In this document: piece after piece, positions 26,048 to 34,897 of the stretch
Layout of the letters: each line of letters begins with the position of its first letter
Position numbering within the stretch: the stretch's first letter is position 1
DNA from: Falsiroseomonas frigidaquae
GTDB taxonomy: Bacteria > Pseudomonadota > Alphaproteobacteria > Acetobacterales > Acetobacteraceae
Direction of reading: 5' to 3'
Length of the DNA: 64,000 bases
Assembly: GCF_012163145.1 (NCBI RefSeq)
Contig: NZ_JAAVTX010000009.1
Location: 1 to 64,000, forward strand
The notes under the pieces: model-generated
The model's input: the letters and a program-made list of their open reading frames with translations, nothing else
Database searches by the model: none
What the model was told of the DNA's origin: nothing
Translations under genes and position numbers: made by a program

Positions 26048-26067
26048 CAACCCCCTTTCAGGGGTTG
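26048..26067 (-). terminator. Stem-loop downstream of the type III PKS operon
   Basis: CAACCCC and GGGGTTG form a 7-bp perfect stem around the loop ctttca, 7 bases past the stop of the FAD-oxidoreductase gene (26074) and before tRNA-Glu. No strong T-run on the minus strand, so its strength as an intrinsic terminator is doubtful. Confidence 0.4.
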
Positions 26068-26073
26068 GCGGGT

Positions 26074-27150
26074 TCACGCCAGCCCCATCCTGGTGTGCCG
26101 GGCGGCCCAGCCGGCCAGGCCGGGCAGCCCGGCCACGGCCAGGACCAGCGCCGCCGGGGCGGTTGCGATCAGCCTGTCCGCCAGCCCCGCCAGCCGCATC
26201 CCCGGCCGCACCGCCCGCGCCCAGGCGGCGTGATGCGCCGCCTCCGACCCGCCGGCCAGGATCGCCAGCCCGGCGCGCTGCCCGGACGCCAGCGCCATGG
26301 CGATGCCGTCGCCGCAGAGGGATGGCACGACGGAGGCCTGGTCCCCCACCCGGAACAGTCCCGCCGGGCCGCCGGCGCCGTGGATGTAGCCATAGGGCAC
26401 GCCCGCCACCGCCATCGGCCTCATCCAGGCGGGCCGGGCGGCGCGCAGCAGCGTGGCGGCGAGCGCGGAGCCCTGCCGGACCATCTCCAGCAGCGCCGCC
26501 GGGTCGCGCGCCGCCTGCGCCAGGCCGGACGCGCCGGGCGCCAGAGCCAGGCAAAGGTTCGCGCCGCCGCCGGCGCGTGGCTGCAACCCGGCATAGCCGC
26601 CGCCGAAGGCGAGCAGCGCGATGCAATCGTCCAGTTGCACCCCATCCAGCGCCAGCTTCAGGCCGAGCGCGCCGGGTGGGGCGGGGCGCGCCAGGCCGCG
26701 CATCTCATGCTTGCCCGTGGCCAGCACCAGCCGCGCGCCATCCAGCACCGCGCCATCGGACAGCCGCAGCCGCCAGCCGGCCGGGATGGGTTCCGCCGCC
26801 ACGGCCGCAGCGCCGCAGCGCAGTTCCGCCCCCGCCGCCGCGGCGCGCTGCAGCAGCGCCGAATCCAGCGTGGCCCGCGGCAGCGACCAGGCCGCGAAGG
26901 GCAGCGTGAAGGCGCCGCGATGGCGCCCGGCGCCGAAGATGGCGCGCCGGATCGGCACCGCGCCCAGCGCCGCCAGGTCCAGCCCCAGCCCGGCCAGCAG
27001 CGCCGCGGCATCGGCGCCGAGGAATTCGCCGCAGACCTTCTCGGCCGGCTGCGCGGCGCGTTCCACCAGCAGCGGCGCCGCGCCCGCACGCCCCAGGGCG
27101 ATGGCCGCAGCCGCACCCGCCGGACCACCGCCGAGGATCAGCGTTCTCAT
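26074..27150 (-). CDS. FAD-dependent oxidoreductase, geranylgeranyl-reductase-like
   Basis: 358 residues. N-terminal FAD motif ILGGGPAGAAAAIALGRAG (GxGxxG type), then KVCGEFLGADAAALL, the motif seen in the geranylgeranyl reductase / halogenase-like flavoprotein group, and FRVGDQASVVPSLCGDGIAMA, the second FAD motif (GD near the C-terminus). Such enzymes reduce C=C bonds or hydroxylate aromatic rings. It overlaps the methyltransferase stop by 4 bp (ATGA), the third gene of the type III PKS operon. Oxidation or reduction of the resorcinol/pyrone product is the likely role. Confidence 0.85.
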   Translation of the reverse strand: MRTLILGGGPAGAAAAIALGRAGAAPLLVERAAQPAEKVCGEFLGADAAALLAGLGLDLAALGAVPIRRAIFGAGRHRGAFTLPFAAWSLPRATLDSALLQRAAAAGAELRCGAAAVAAEPIPAGWRLRLSDGAVLDGARLVLATGKHEMRGLARPAPPGALGLKLALDGVQLDDCIALLAFGGGYAGLQPRAGGGANLCLALAPGASGLAQAARDPAALLEMVRQGSALAATLLRAARPAWMRPMAVAGVPYGYIHGAGGPAGLFRVGDQASVVPSLCGDGIAMALASGQRAGLAILAGGSEAAHHAAWARAVRPGMRLAGLADRLIATAPAALVLAVAGLPGLAGWAARHTRMGLA

Positions 27151-27842
27151 CCGCCCGGCCCTGCTGCGCCGGGCCCCTCCACCGCCCAGCGGAAGGGCAG
27201 CACCCATCGCGGGGAAGCCTGCACGCCGGCGGCGGCGATCAGCCGCGTCCAGTCGGCCCGGCTGAAGCCGCGGGCGACCGAGATCGGGCCGTCATGGCAG
27301 ACCATCGGGTGCATCCGCAGCAGCCGCGTGCCGGCCCAGACGGCGGCCCAGGGCACCGGGTGGCGATGCAGGTCCAGGATCAGCCAGCGGCGCCGCGCAT
27401 GCGCCGGCAGCCAGCGCAGGAAGCGGACCAGCGTGGCGTCATCCAGGTGGTGCGCGAACAGGCCGCACACCACCACGTCGAAGCGGCGCGCTTCCGGCAG
27501 GTCGAACAGGTCGGCGGTGATCCAGCGCGCCGGCGTGGCCTGGCGGATGGCATGCGCCTCCGCCCAGGGGCTGCGGTCCAGCCCCCACAGTTCCAGCGCC
27601 ACGCCGCGTCGCGCGCCCCAGGCGGCCACGGCCCGCAGCGCGTCGCCGCCGCCGGCGCCGACATCGAGCACGGAAAGCGGCTGGCCGGGCTGCGCCGCCG
27701 CCACCCGGTCGAGAAACCGCAGCAACGGCGCCCTGGCGAAGGTCATGCGGTTGATCCGCGCCAGGTCGGCCAGCGCTGCGTCGAAATCCGCCTCACTCTG
27801 GCCCGGGTCGTCCATGATCTCGGCGGCGGTGCTGCGGGGCAT
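27147..27842 (-). CDS. SAM-dependent class I methyltransferase
   Basis: 231 residues. SAM motif I is LSVLDVGAGGGDALRAVAAWG (around residues 55-75), followed by LWGLDRSPWAEA (acidic residue of motif II), ITADLFDLPE and FDVVVCGLFAHHLDD. The type fits small-molecule O- or C-methyltransferases. Start is 2 bases after the PKS stop and its end overlaps the flavoprotein gene by 4 bp, so all three are co-translated. Likely methylates the polyketide product. Confidence 0.87.
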   Translation of the reverse strand: MPRSTAAEIMDDPGQSEADFDAALADLARINRMTFARAPLLRFLDRVAAAQPGQPLSVLDVGAGGGDALRAVAAWGARRGVALELWGLDRSPWAEAHAIRQATPARWITADLFDLPEARRFDVVVCGLFAHHLDDATLVRFLRWLPAHARRRWLILDLHRHPVPWAAVWAGTRLLRMHPMVCHDGPISVARGFSRADWTRLIAAAGVQASPRWVLPFRWAVEGPGAAGPGG

Positions 27843-27844
27843 GG

Positions 27845-28903
27845 TCAGGCGACCTGGAAGCGCATCGCTTCGGCCGACAGGCCCGGGCCGAAGGCCAGTG
27901 CGCAGCCGGGGCCGGGCCGCCCCTCCGCCAGCATCCGCGCCAGCACGAACAGCACGGTGGCGGAGGACATGTTGCCATGCGCATCCAGCACGGCCCTGCT
28001 GGTCTCCAGCGCCTGCTCCGGCAGCTCCAGCCCATGCGCCACCGCGTCCAGGATGGAGCGGCCGCCCGGATGCACCGCCCAATGCGTCACCTCATCCACC
28101 CCCCGTCCCGCCAGCATCACCGGTGCCAGATCCGGCAGCGCATGCGCCAGGGTGAAGGGCACCATGCCGGACAGGGTCATGTCGAAGCCGGCATCGCCGA
28201 TGCGCCAGGTGATCTGGTCCGCCGCCTCGGGGATGACGACGCTGCTGAAGCCATCCAGCCGCAGCCCCTCGGGCTCCGCCGAAACCACGGCGGCGGCGCA
28301 GCCATCGGCGAACAGCAGGAAGCACAGAAGCTGCTCCAGCGCCGTGGTGTCCTGCAGGTGCAGGGTGCAGAGTTCCAGGCACACCACCAGCACCCGCGCC
28401 CCGGGCTGGCTGCGGACCATGTGCCAGGCCAGCTTCAGCGCGTTGATCGCCGCCTGGCAGCCCATGAAGCCCACCGTCGTCCGCTCCACATTCAGCGGCA
28501 GGCCGAAGCGGGCGATGATCTGGCGGTCGAGCCCCGGGGCGACGAAGCCGGTGCAGGTGGCGACGATCAGGTGGGTGATGCCGGCGCCGTCCTGCTCCAT
28601 GCCGAGCCGCAGCAGCGCCTGCTCGGCCAGCGGCGGGGCCTCCGCCTCCCAGCGCGCCATGCGGGCGCGGGTGGTCGGGAAGGCGCCGCCCTGGCGATAG
28701 AAGCCGCAGATGGTGCCGGAGCCTTCGGGCAGGGATGGCTCCAGCACGGAATGCCGGGTGGTGATGGCGGCGCGTTCCGCCATGCGGCCGAAGGCGCGTT
28801 CATCGCGTCCCAGGGCCTGGGCGGCGGCGAAGGCGCGGAAGGCGCCGTGCACCTGGTGCTGCGGGACGGCGGTGGCGATCCGGTTGATGAAGACTTCGTT
28901 CAT
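27845..28903 (-). CDS. Type III polyketide synthase (chalcone/stilbene-synthase-like)
   Basis: 352 residues, full length. The catalytic triad is present: Cys149 in VGFMGCQAAINALK, His278 in HWAVHPGGRSI and Asn311 in HGNMSSATV. Bacterial members condense malonyl-CoA on acyl or CoA starters to alkylresorcinols, alkylpyrones or tetrahydroxynaphthalene. The N-terminal FINRIATAVPQHQVH is typical of alkylpyrone/alkylresorcinol synthases. The ATG at 28903 has GGGAA about 5 bases upstream; longer in-frame sequence lacks conservation. Heads a tight operon with a methyltransferase and a flavin reductase. Confidence 0.92.
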   Translation of the reverse strand: MNEVFINRIATAVPQHQVHGAFRAFAAAQALGRDERAFGRMAERAAITTRHSVLEPSLPEGSGTICGFYRQGGAFPTTRARMARWEAEAPPLAEQALLRLGMEQDGAGITHLIVATCTGFVAPGLDRQIIARFGLPLNVERTTVGFMGCQAAINALKLAWHMVRSQPGARVLVVCLELCTLHLQDTTALEQLLCFLLFADGCAAAVVSAEPEGLRLDGFSSVVIPEAADQITWRIGDAGFDMTLSGMVPFTLAHALPDLAPVMLAGRGVDEVTHWAVHPGGRSILDAVAHGLELPEQALETSRAVLDAHGNMSSATVLFVLARMLAEGRPGPGCALAFGPGLSAEAMRFQVA

Positions 28904-29341
28904 CGGTTCCCGCTTGTAATGGGGGGTCGGCCCATGAGGTTGGCCATGGCGTAGACACGTCACCGGTGCAGCCGCATCACGCCTGCGCCAGACCATGAGC
29001 CAAACCGGGAGCTAAAAGGGGTCCCCGAACCAGGGAGTTGAAGGCCTTCTCGCACGGATGGGGACGAGCCATGCAGAAAAGCCGGGACAACGTCACAGTT
29101 TCTTCCGATAAGGGGTGTCCGCGCGGGTCCAGATGCCCATATGGCCCACTCGCCGTCATGGCGGCGCGTCCCCCTTCCGTCGGCCTCTCCGCCTGCCGGT
29201 CACCCCGGCAGGGGCGGAGATGTGTCATCGGTGCAGGCCGGGGCTGGTTAAGTCGGGGCGTGGTTAAGTCGGGGCGTGGTTAACCGGTGAAGAAGTGGCC
29301 TTCGGCCGCCTCGGGCGGAACGAAGAGGAGCGGATCGACAG
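28904..29341. other. Divergent promoter region between PKS operon and rpoD-like gene, with tandem repeat
   Basis: 438 bp without a convincing gene. The right part holds a tandem repeat (29246-29283). The left part must hold the PKS operon promoter and the right part that of the sigma gene; I cannot place -35/-10 boxes. A minus-strand 83-codon frame (28977-29228) lacks an RBS and recognisable features. Confidence 0.5.
29246..29283. repeat. 16-bp tandem repeat, 2.4 copies, upstream of the sigma gene
   Basis: The unit GGTTAAGTCGGGGCGT occurs at 29246-29261 and 29262-29277, identical, and the third copy starts (GGTTAA, 29278-29283) before diverging. It ends 58 bases before the ATG of the rpoD-like gene, a place where it could bind a regulator or alter promoter spacing. 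Confidence 0.8.
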
Positions 29342-31231
29342 ATGGACGGCATGTTCGCACGTAAGGCAACGGATCGGGACGAAATGGCTGGAGCCGGGGC
29401 CATGCCCTACGACCATGCCGGCGCCACGGACATGCCCGGAATGGCGGAGCATGAGTCCTTCGACGTCGAGATGGTGGCCGACCCGCTGCCGATGGACGAG
29501 ATCGAGGACGCGGCGAATTCCCTGCTCGAGGAATTCGGCCTCGGCAACACCGGCAGCGATGACCGCGTCGCGCATGGCGACGACGAGGAAAGCGCGCCCA
29601 CCCTTGCGGCCGATGAGCCGCAGGAGACGGGCGACGGTCAGCCCGCCGGTCGCAACATCTCCGCCGCCGCGGCCGCCGCCGCCAGCCGCTCCGACGACCC
29701 GGTCGCGCTGTTCCTGCGCGAGATGGGTGTCGCCGAGCCGCTGACGCGCGAAGCCGAGATCGCCATCGCCCAGCGCATCGAGGCCGGGCGCGACGCGATG
29801 CTGGCCGCGCTGTGCGAAAGCCCCACCACCTCCGCCGCGCTGATTGCCTGGCGCGATGCGATCGCCGCCGGCCGCATGCCGCTGCGCGACGTGATCGAGC
29901 TGGAGGCGACCGCCGCCGCCAACCTGCCGGAAGAGACCCTGCTGGAGCCCGCGCCGGAAGGCGAGGAGGCCGCCGCGGAGGCGCCGCACGCGACCATCGA
30001 CGCCCGGCTGAAGCCCGAGGCGCTCGCCGCCATCGAGGCCGCGCTGGAAGGCCTGGCCGCGCTCCGCGCCGCCGGCGTGACATCGACCAAGGGCGTCGCC
30101 GGCGTGACGGCGACCAACGGCGCCTCCGGCGCCGGGGCCGCCAAGGCGCGCGCCGAGGCGGTGGCCTTGGTCACCGGCCTGCGCCTGCGCCCGGCCCGGA
30201 TCGAGGAGCTGATCGAGCGGCTGCGCGATGCCAACCGCGCGCTGATGATGCTGGATGGCCGCGCGCTGCGCCTGGCGGAGGCCGCGCGGATCAGCCGTGG
30301 CGACTTCCTGAAGCTGTGGAACGGCGGTGCCGCCGGCGCCATCGCGCGGCTGGAGGGTGCCGCGAAGCCCGCCGGCCTGCGCGACCTGAAGGCCGGGCTG
30401 GTCGATGTGCGCGCCGAGCTGGAGCGCATCGAGGAAAGCTGCGGCCTGACCGCGCCGCAGCTCCGCCGCCTGCATGTGGAAGCCGCCAGTGCCGAGCGCG
30501 ACATGCGCCGGGCACGGGAGGAACTGACGCGGGCCAATCTGCGCCTGGTGGTCTACATCGCCCGCAAGTACCGCAACCGCGGCCTGATGCTGGGCGACCT
30601 GATCCAGGAAGGCAGCCTGGGCCTGATGCGCGCGGTCGAGAAGTTCGACTGGCGGCGCGGCTTCAAGTTCGCGACCTACGCGACCTGGTGGATCCGCCAG
30701 TCCGTGACGCGCGCCATCGCCGACCAGTCCCGCACCATCCGCGTTCCCGTCCACATGACGGAGACGGTGGGCAAGGTGGTACGCACCGGTCGCCGCCTGG
30801 CGCAGCAGACCGGCCGCGAGCCGACGCCGGAGGAACTGGCCAACCGCCTCGGCATGCCGCTGGAGAAGGTCCGCACCGTGCAGGGCCTGGCGAAGGAGCC
30901 GGTGAGCCTCGAAGCGCCGATCGGCGAGGAAGGCGATGCCCGGCTCGGCGACCTGATCGAGGACAAGGATGCGATCCTGCCCTTCGACGCCGCCGCCCGC
31001 GCCGGGCTGCGCGACGCCGCCGGCAAGGTGCTGGGCGACCTGACGCCGCGCGAGGAACGCATCCTGCGGATGCGCTTCGGCATCGGCATGAACAGCGAGC
31101 ACACGCTGGAGGAGGTCGGCCGCACCTTCGGCGTAACCCGTGAGCGCATCCGCCAGATCGAGGCGAAGGCGCTCGGCAAGCTGCGTCAATCCTCCCAGGG
31201 CCGCGCCCTGCGCAGCTTCCTCGAGGCCTGA
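29342..31231 (+). CDS. rpoD: RNA polymerase sigma-70 factor, RpoD-like, with shortened region 1.1
   Basis: 629 residues. Region 1.2 starts at [21 protein letters not shown] (~120); a ~230-residue non-conserved insertion follows; region 2 is complete ([52 protein letters not shown]), as are region 3 ([16 protein letters not shown]) and region 4 ([33 protein letters not shown]). Region 1.1 is not recognisable apart from [18 protein letters not shown], which looks like its last helix. dnaG, the usual upstream partner of alphaproteobacterial rpoD, is not present. It may be the housekeeping factor or a second group-1/2 paralogue. RBS GAGGAG is somewhat far from the ATG. Confidence 0.88.
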   Translation: MDGMFARKATDRDEMAGAGAMPYDHAGATDMPGMAEHESFDVEMVADPLPMDEIEDAANSLLEEFGLGNTGSDDRVAHGDDEESAPTLAADEPQETGDGQPAGRNISAAAAAAASRSDDPVALFLREMGVAEPLTREAEIAIAQRIEAGRDAMLAALCESPTTSAALIAWRDAIAAGRMPLRDVIELEATAAANLPEETLLEPAPEGEEAAAEAPHATIDARLKPEALAAIEAALEGLAALRAAGVTSTKGVAGVTATNGASGAGAAKARAEAVALVTGLRLRPARIEELIERLRDANRALMMLDGRALRLAEAARISRGDFLKLWNGGAAGAIARLEGAAKPAGLRDLKAGLVDVRAELERIEESCGLTAPQLRRLHVEAASAERDMRRAREELTRANLRLVVYIARKYRNRGLMLGDLIQEGSLGLMRAVEKFDWRRGFKFATYATWWIRQSVTRAIADQSRTIRVPVHMTETVGKVVRTGRRLAQQTGREPTPEELANRLGMPLEKVRTVQGLAKEPVSLEAPIGEEGDARLGDLIEDKDAILPFDAAARAGLRDAAGKVLGDLTPREERILRMRFGIGMNSEHTLEEVGRTFGVTRERIRQIEAKALGKLRQSSQGRALRSFLEA

Positions 31232-31239
31232 CCCCAAAG

Positions 31240-31266
31240 CCCTCCCCCCTCACCTGGGGGGGAGGG
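31240..31266 (+). terminator. GC-rich stem-loop after the rpoD-like gene (possible terminator / dispersed repeat)
   Basis: CCCTCCCCCC and GGGGGGAGGG form a 10-bp stem with a 7-base loop (tcacctg), 9 bases after the stop codon, followed by TTGGGTGGGGG rather than a T-run. The sequence resembles, from memory, a widely dispersed intergenic palindrome of high-GC alphaproteobacteria, so it may be a repeat that also terminates transcription. Confidence 0.55.
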
Positions 31267-31312
31267 TTGGGTGGGGGCCGGCGCCGCGCCCAATTTCAAA
31301 GGAGCCACCCCC

Positions 31313-32749
31313 ATGGCCCCCACCATTCCCTTCGACAATTCCTATGCCCGCCTGCCGGACCGCTTCTTCGCGCGGCAGGCCCCGGTGCCCGTCGCGGCGC
31401 CCCGGCTGATCAAGCTGAACACCGCGCTGGCCGGACAGCTCGGCATCGACCCCGCCGCGCTGACCGCCGATGTTCTGGCCGGCAACACCGTGCCGGATGG
31501 CGCGGAACCGCTGGCGCAGGCCTATGCCGGACACCAGTTCGGCCACTTCACCCCGCGCCTCGGCGATGGCCGCGCCATCCTGCTGGGCGAGGTGGTGGAC
31601 CGGGACGGACAGCGGCGCGACATCCAGTTCAAGGGCTCCGGCCCCACCCCCTTCTCCCGCCACGCCGATGGCCGCGCGGCGCTCGGGCCAGTGCTGCGCG
31701 AATACATCGTCAGTGAGGCGATGGCCGCCTACGGCGTGCCCACCACCCGTGCCCTCGCGGCGGTGGCGACCGGGGAGGAGGTGATGCGCGAAACCCCCCT
31801 GCCCGGCGCCGTGCTGACCCGCATTGCCGCCAGCCATATTCGCGTCGGCACCTTCCAGTATTTCGCGGCCCGCGGCGACGGCGAGGCCGTGCAGGCGCTG
31901 CTGGACTATGCCATCGCGCGGCATGATCCCGCCGCGGCCCGGGCCGAAAGCCCGGCGGCGGCCTTCTTCCAGGGCGTGGTGGCACGGCAGGCGGCGCTGG
32001 TGGCGCGCTGGCTCGGCCTCGGCTTCATCCATGGCGTGATGAACACCGACAATATGACGGTCAGCGGGGAGACGATCGACTACGGCCCCTGCGCCTTCAT
32101 GGAGGCGTACGATCCCGGCGCCGTGTTCAGCTCGATCGACCATGCCGGTCGCTACGCCTACGCCAACCAGCCGCGCATCGCGCAATGGAACCTGGCGCGG
32201 CTGGCGGAGACGCTGCTGCCCTTCATGGCGGAGGGCGAGGACCAGCAGATCCAGGTCGCCCAGGCAGCGCTGGGCGAATTCGCACCGGCCTTCCAGGCCG
32301 CCTGGCTCGACACCTTCCGCGCCAAGCTCGGCCTGACGGGGGTGGAGGAAGACGACGCGACGCTGATCCAGGACCTGCTGTCCCGCATGGCGGCGAACGG
32401 GGCCGATTTCACGCTGACCTTCCGCGCCCTGGCGACCGGACCCCGCGCGGCGCGGGACCTGTTCGCGGACCCAGTGGCCTTCGATGGCTGGGCGGAGGCC
32501 TGGCAGGCGCGGCGCACCCAGGGCGGATTGCCGGATACGGCGATGCGGGCCGCCAACCCGGCCTTCATCCCGCGCAACCATCTGGTGGAGGAAGCCATTG
32601 CCGCCGCCGTCACGCGGGATGATTTCGGCCCCTTCGCGACGCTGGTCGAGATCCTGTCCCGCCCCTTCGAGGATCAGCCGGAACACGCCCGGCATGCGCT
32701 GCCGGCACGGCCCGAGGAGCGCGTCCTGGCCACCTTCTGCGGCACCTGA
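31313..32749 (+). CDS. selO: Protein adenylyltransferase SelO (YdiU/UPF0061)
   Basis: 478 residues, equal to the usual family length. [15 protein letters not shown] at the N-terminus, [50 protein letters not shown] and [19 protein letters not shown] are the SelO signatures. SelO is a pseudokinase that transfers AMP from ATP to Ser/Thr/Tyr of proteins in redox homeostasis. A Cys two residues before the C-terminus (TFCGT) is close to where some family members carry Sec or Cys. RBS AAAGGAG is 8 bases before ATG 31313. Confidence 0.95.
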   Translation: MAPTIPFDNSYARLPDRFFARQAPVPVAAPRLIKLNTALAGQLGIDPAALTADVLAGNTVPDGAEPLAQAYAGHQFGHFTPRLGDGRAILLGEVVDRDGQRRDIQFKGSGPTPFSRHADGRAALGPVLREYIVSEAMAAYGVPTTRALAAVATGEEVMRETPLPGAVLTRIAASHIRVGTFQYFAARGDGEAVQALLDYAIARHDPAAARAESPAAAFFQGVVARQAALVARWLGLGFIHGVMNTDNMTVSGETIDYGPCAFMEAYDPGAVFSSIDHAGRYAYANQPRIAQWNLARLAETLLPFMAEGEDQQIQVAQAALGEFAPAFQAAWLDTFRAKLGLTGVEEDDATLIQDLLSRMAANGADFTLTFRALATGPRAARDLFADPVAFDGWAEAWQARRTQGGLPDTAMRAANPAFIPRNHLVEEAIAAAVTRDDFGPFATLVEILSRPFEDQPEHARHALPARPEERVLATFCGT

Positions 32750-32756
32750 CGCCGCC

Positions 32757-33524
32757 TCAGGGCAGGCTCACCCGCAGGGTGGCGGAATCGCCCCGCAGGC
32801 TGGCCAGGTGGTGCAGCAGGGCGCGGATCGCCATCGCCACGGCCAGCATCTCCCCCGCCTCCTCCACCGTGACCATCGCGATGAAATCCCAGCGCATGAA
32901 GGCCGCTTCCTCGCCGTATTGGGCGACCACCACCGATTCTGGAAGTTCCATGCCGATCGCGGAGGTGATGAACAGCGCGGCGGCGCCGGCCAGCCACCAT
33001 TTTGTGCCAGGCGGCAACCGCCACCAGAACGGCAGCAGGATGCCGGCGCAGATCAGCGCCAACGCACCGAAGGGGACCACCCAGACATAGAACAGCGCGC
33101 CATCCTCGGCCTGGCGGTCGCCGAGATTGTTGAAGACCTCATGGATGGAGGTGGCCTCATCCACCGCCATGTAGAGCAGCAGCAGGGTAATGAAGGTCCA
33201 GATGCGGGCGTCGCGCGCGGCATCGACGCGGGCCAGCAGCGCGGCGATGGCGGCCGCCGCGACGAGCATGACGGCGGAGAAGAAGGCCGGGATGCTTGAT
33301 TCCGTCAGGAACTGCAGGCGGCTCGTCAGGCCGAGCAGATGGTCGCGCCCGGATTGGATGTGCAGCCAGCTGACTGCCAGATGCGCCAGAACCAGAACGA
33401 ATATCACCAAACCATGAAGCAAGAAAACGCGGTCCGGCCTGATCTCCAGGTAATTCAGATCCCTCGACGCGAATGAATCGAATTCCGGCTTCAAAAATTT
33501 GCTGGATACCTGCCTTGAGATCAA
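32757..33524 (-). CDS. Multi-pass membrane protein of unknown function
   Basis: About 255 residues from the TTG at 33524; I recognise no family. Six to seven hydrophobic segments: VFLLHGLVIFVLVLAHLAV, AFFSAVMLVAAAAIAALL, IWTFITLLLLYMAV, VWVVPFGALALICAGILLPF and WWLAGAAALFITSAIG are clear. AVDEATSIHEVFNN between segments and FIAMVTVEEAGEMLAVAM near the end are acidic and His containing, which could bind a metal or ligand. The start is uncertain: the TTG at 33524 has GGGAG about 9 bases upstream, whereas the longest frame starts at 33719 inside a less GC-rich region that looks non-coding. Convergent with selO. Confidence 0.7.
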   Translation of the reverse strand: MISRQVSSKFLKPEFDSFASRDLNYLEIRPDRVFLLHGLVIFVLVLAHLAVSWLHIQSGRDHLLGLTSRLQFLTESSIPAFFSAVMLVAAAAIAALLARVDAARDARIWTFITLLLLYMAVDEATSIHEVFNNLGDRQAEDGALFYVWVVPFGALALICAGILLPFWWRLPPGTKWWLAGAAALFITSAIGMELPESVVVAQYGEEAAFMRWDFIAMVTVEEAGEMLAVAMAIRALLHHLASLRGDSATLRVSLP

Positions 33525-33868
33525 AATTCCGAGCTCCCGGCGAAATCCGCGCCGAGCCGCGCTTTCGCCGGAACTTAATCGCGCATTTTGCCCGGCTGGT
33601 TTAGTCTTCAGTCTGTCATTTTTAGTAAATACATCCTTCACAATTGCTTGGTGATCGCCACCGTTCCGACCAACCAATAGGTGCCCGAATTCTGCCGCAA
33701 TCGGGGAACGCGCTTCCATGGCCGACGTTGGCTGTGGACGGGCGGCTGTGGTCGTCCGGCGACCTTCGGCGGTCCCCGATGTGCATGGCGGCAGCCAGCC
33801 CTGGCCTGCTCACCAGCGCGACATGGATGCGAGACCGCCGCCCCCCCCCCAACAGACGGAGGCGACAG
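33525..33868. other. Less GC-rich divergent intergenic region with EcfG promoter and C10 tract
   Basis: This stretch is visibly richer in A/T than its flanks (for example TTTTTAGTAAATACATCC at 33619-33636). It holds the perfect EcfG-type promoter at 33705-33729 directed at the PRC-barrel gene, and a run of ten C at 33841-33850. It presumably also contains the promoter of the divergent membrane protein. No other gene supported. Confidence 0.55.
33705..33729 (+). promoter_or_regulatory. EcfG-type promoter (perfect match) upstream of the PRC-barrel gene
   Basis: GGAAC at 33705-33709, 16-base spacer, CGTT at 33726-33729, exactly the consensus GGAAC-N16/17-CGTT used by EcfG sigma factors of alphaproteobacteria. 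Points toward the PRC-barrel gene, giving a predicted 5' leader of about 130 bases that contains the C10 tract. Confidence 0.65.
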
Positions 33869-34816
33869 ATGAAGCACCTTCTTCTCGGCACCACCGCAGC
33901 CCTGCTGCTGGCCCCGGCACTGTCGATGGCCCAGACCCAGACCCCCAATGCGGCGCGGCCGCAGGTGGCCCAGCGATGCATGCAGGACCTGCAGGCCTTC
34001 GGCGTGCAGATGCGCGAGGATGGCATGTGGCTCAGCGGCTACCGCACCGGCTATGGCTGGGCGCGCACCGGTGCCCCGCTCGCCAGCCCCAGTGCCAACC
34101 GCACTGCGGCGGACACCCCGGTGGGCACTGGTCCCGTCGGCGCGCGCGGCGGCTCGGCCGACCGTGCCCGGGCGGCGGATGTGCAGGCGCAGGGCGGCGG
34201 CGCGATCGGCGCGCCGATGGTCGGCGCCCGCACGCCTTGGGCCAATACCGGCTGGACCAGGCCGCCGATGCAGGAAATCCGCACGCTGCACGCCGGCGCC
34301 ATCGCCATGGCGCAGCGCGGCGAGGAGCGCGGCTGCCAGCTCATCCTGGCAGAGGCGCGGGAAGCCTATGACAGCTATGGTGCCAGGCTGCGCGAGGCGG
34401 GCGTGGACCCCGACAACATCGTCACCTACCGGCAGCAGCAGCTCGTCGCCGCCACGCCGGTGACCGAGATGAACCGCGCCTTCCGTGCCGACAACATCAC
34501 CGGCACCGATGTCCGCAACCCGCGCGACGCGTGGCTGGGCAGCGTGGAAGACGTGATCGTCGATCCGAATACCGGCCGCATCGGCTATCTGATCCTGGGT
34601 CGTGGCGGCTTCCTCGGCATTGGCGAGGACTATGTGGCGGTGCCGTGGGACCGCATGCGGGCCACGCCGAACATGGATGTCTTCGTGCTGGACGTCACCG
34701 AGGCCGCGCTGGACCAGGCGCCGCAGGTGGAGCCGGAGGCGATGGCGAATGCCGAGGCCTATGGCCAGCGGCGCCAGCAGATCGACCGCTTTTGGCAGCA
34801 GCAGGATCGCGGTTGA
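33869..34816 (+). CDS. Secreted PRC-barrel domain protein
   Basis: 315 residues. Signal peptide MKHLLLGTTAALLLAPALSM-AQ; residues ~20-150 are Gly/Ala-rich low complexity with RTGYGWARTG; the C-terminal part (~205-285) is a PRC-barrel: DVRNPRDAWLGSVEDVIVD, GRIGYLILGRGGFLGIGEDY and VPWDRMRATPNMDVFVLDVTE. PRC-barrel proteins are common general stress response targets in alphaproteobacteria. Placed under a perfect EcfG-type promoter. GGAGGCG 5 bases before ATG. Function in the periplasm is likely structural or ligand binding, unknown in detail. Confidence 0.85.
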   Translation: MKHLLLGTTAALLLAPALSMAQTQTPNAARPQVAQRCMQDLQAFGVQMREDGMWLSGYRTGYGWARTGAPLASPSANRTAADTPVGTGPVGARGGSADRARAADVQAQGGGAIGAPMVGARTPWANTGWTRPPMQEIRTLHAGAIAMAQRGEERGCQLILAEAREAYDSYGARLREAGVDPDNIVTYRQQQLVAATPVTEMNRAFRADNITGTDVRNPRDAWLGSVEDVIVDPNTGRIGYLILGRGGFLGIGEDYVAVPWDRMRATPNMDVFVLDVTEAALDQAPQVEPEAMANAEAYGQRRQQIDRFWQQQDRG

Positions 34817-34852
34817 TCCCCTAAAGGCCGGCTGAAGCCGGGGCGTGCCGGC

Positions 34853-34875
34853 GGGGTGGCCGTTCCGGCCACCCC
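34853..34875. terminator. Perfect stem-loop between PRC-barrel and DUF421 genes
   Basis: GGGGTGGCC and GGCCACCCC pair over 9 bp with loop gttcc, 37 bases after the PRC-barrel stop. No T-run, but strong enough to slow polymerase; may define the 3' end of the PRC-barrel message. Confidence 0.45.
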
Positions 34876-34897
34876 ATGACGTGAAGGGAATGCGCCG

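Noticed and set aside
28977-29228. 83-codon minus-strand frame between the PKS and sigma genes
   Set aside because: No ribosome site, no conserved-looking segment; region better explained as a divergent promoter.
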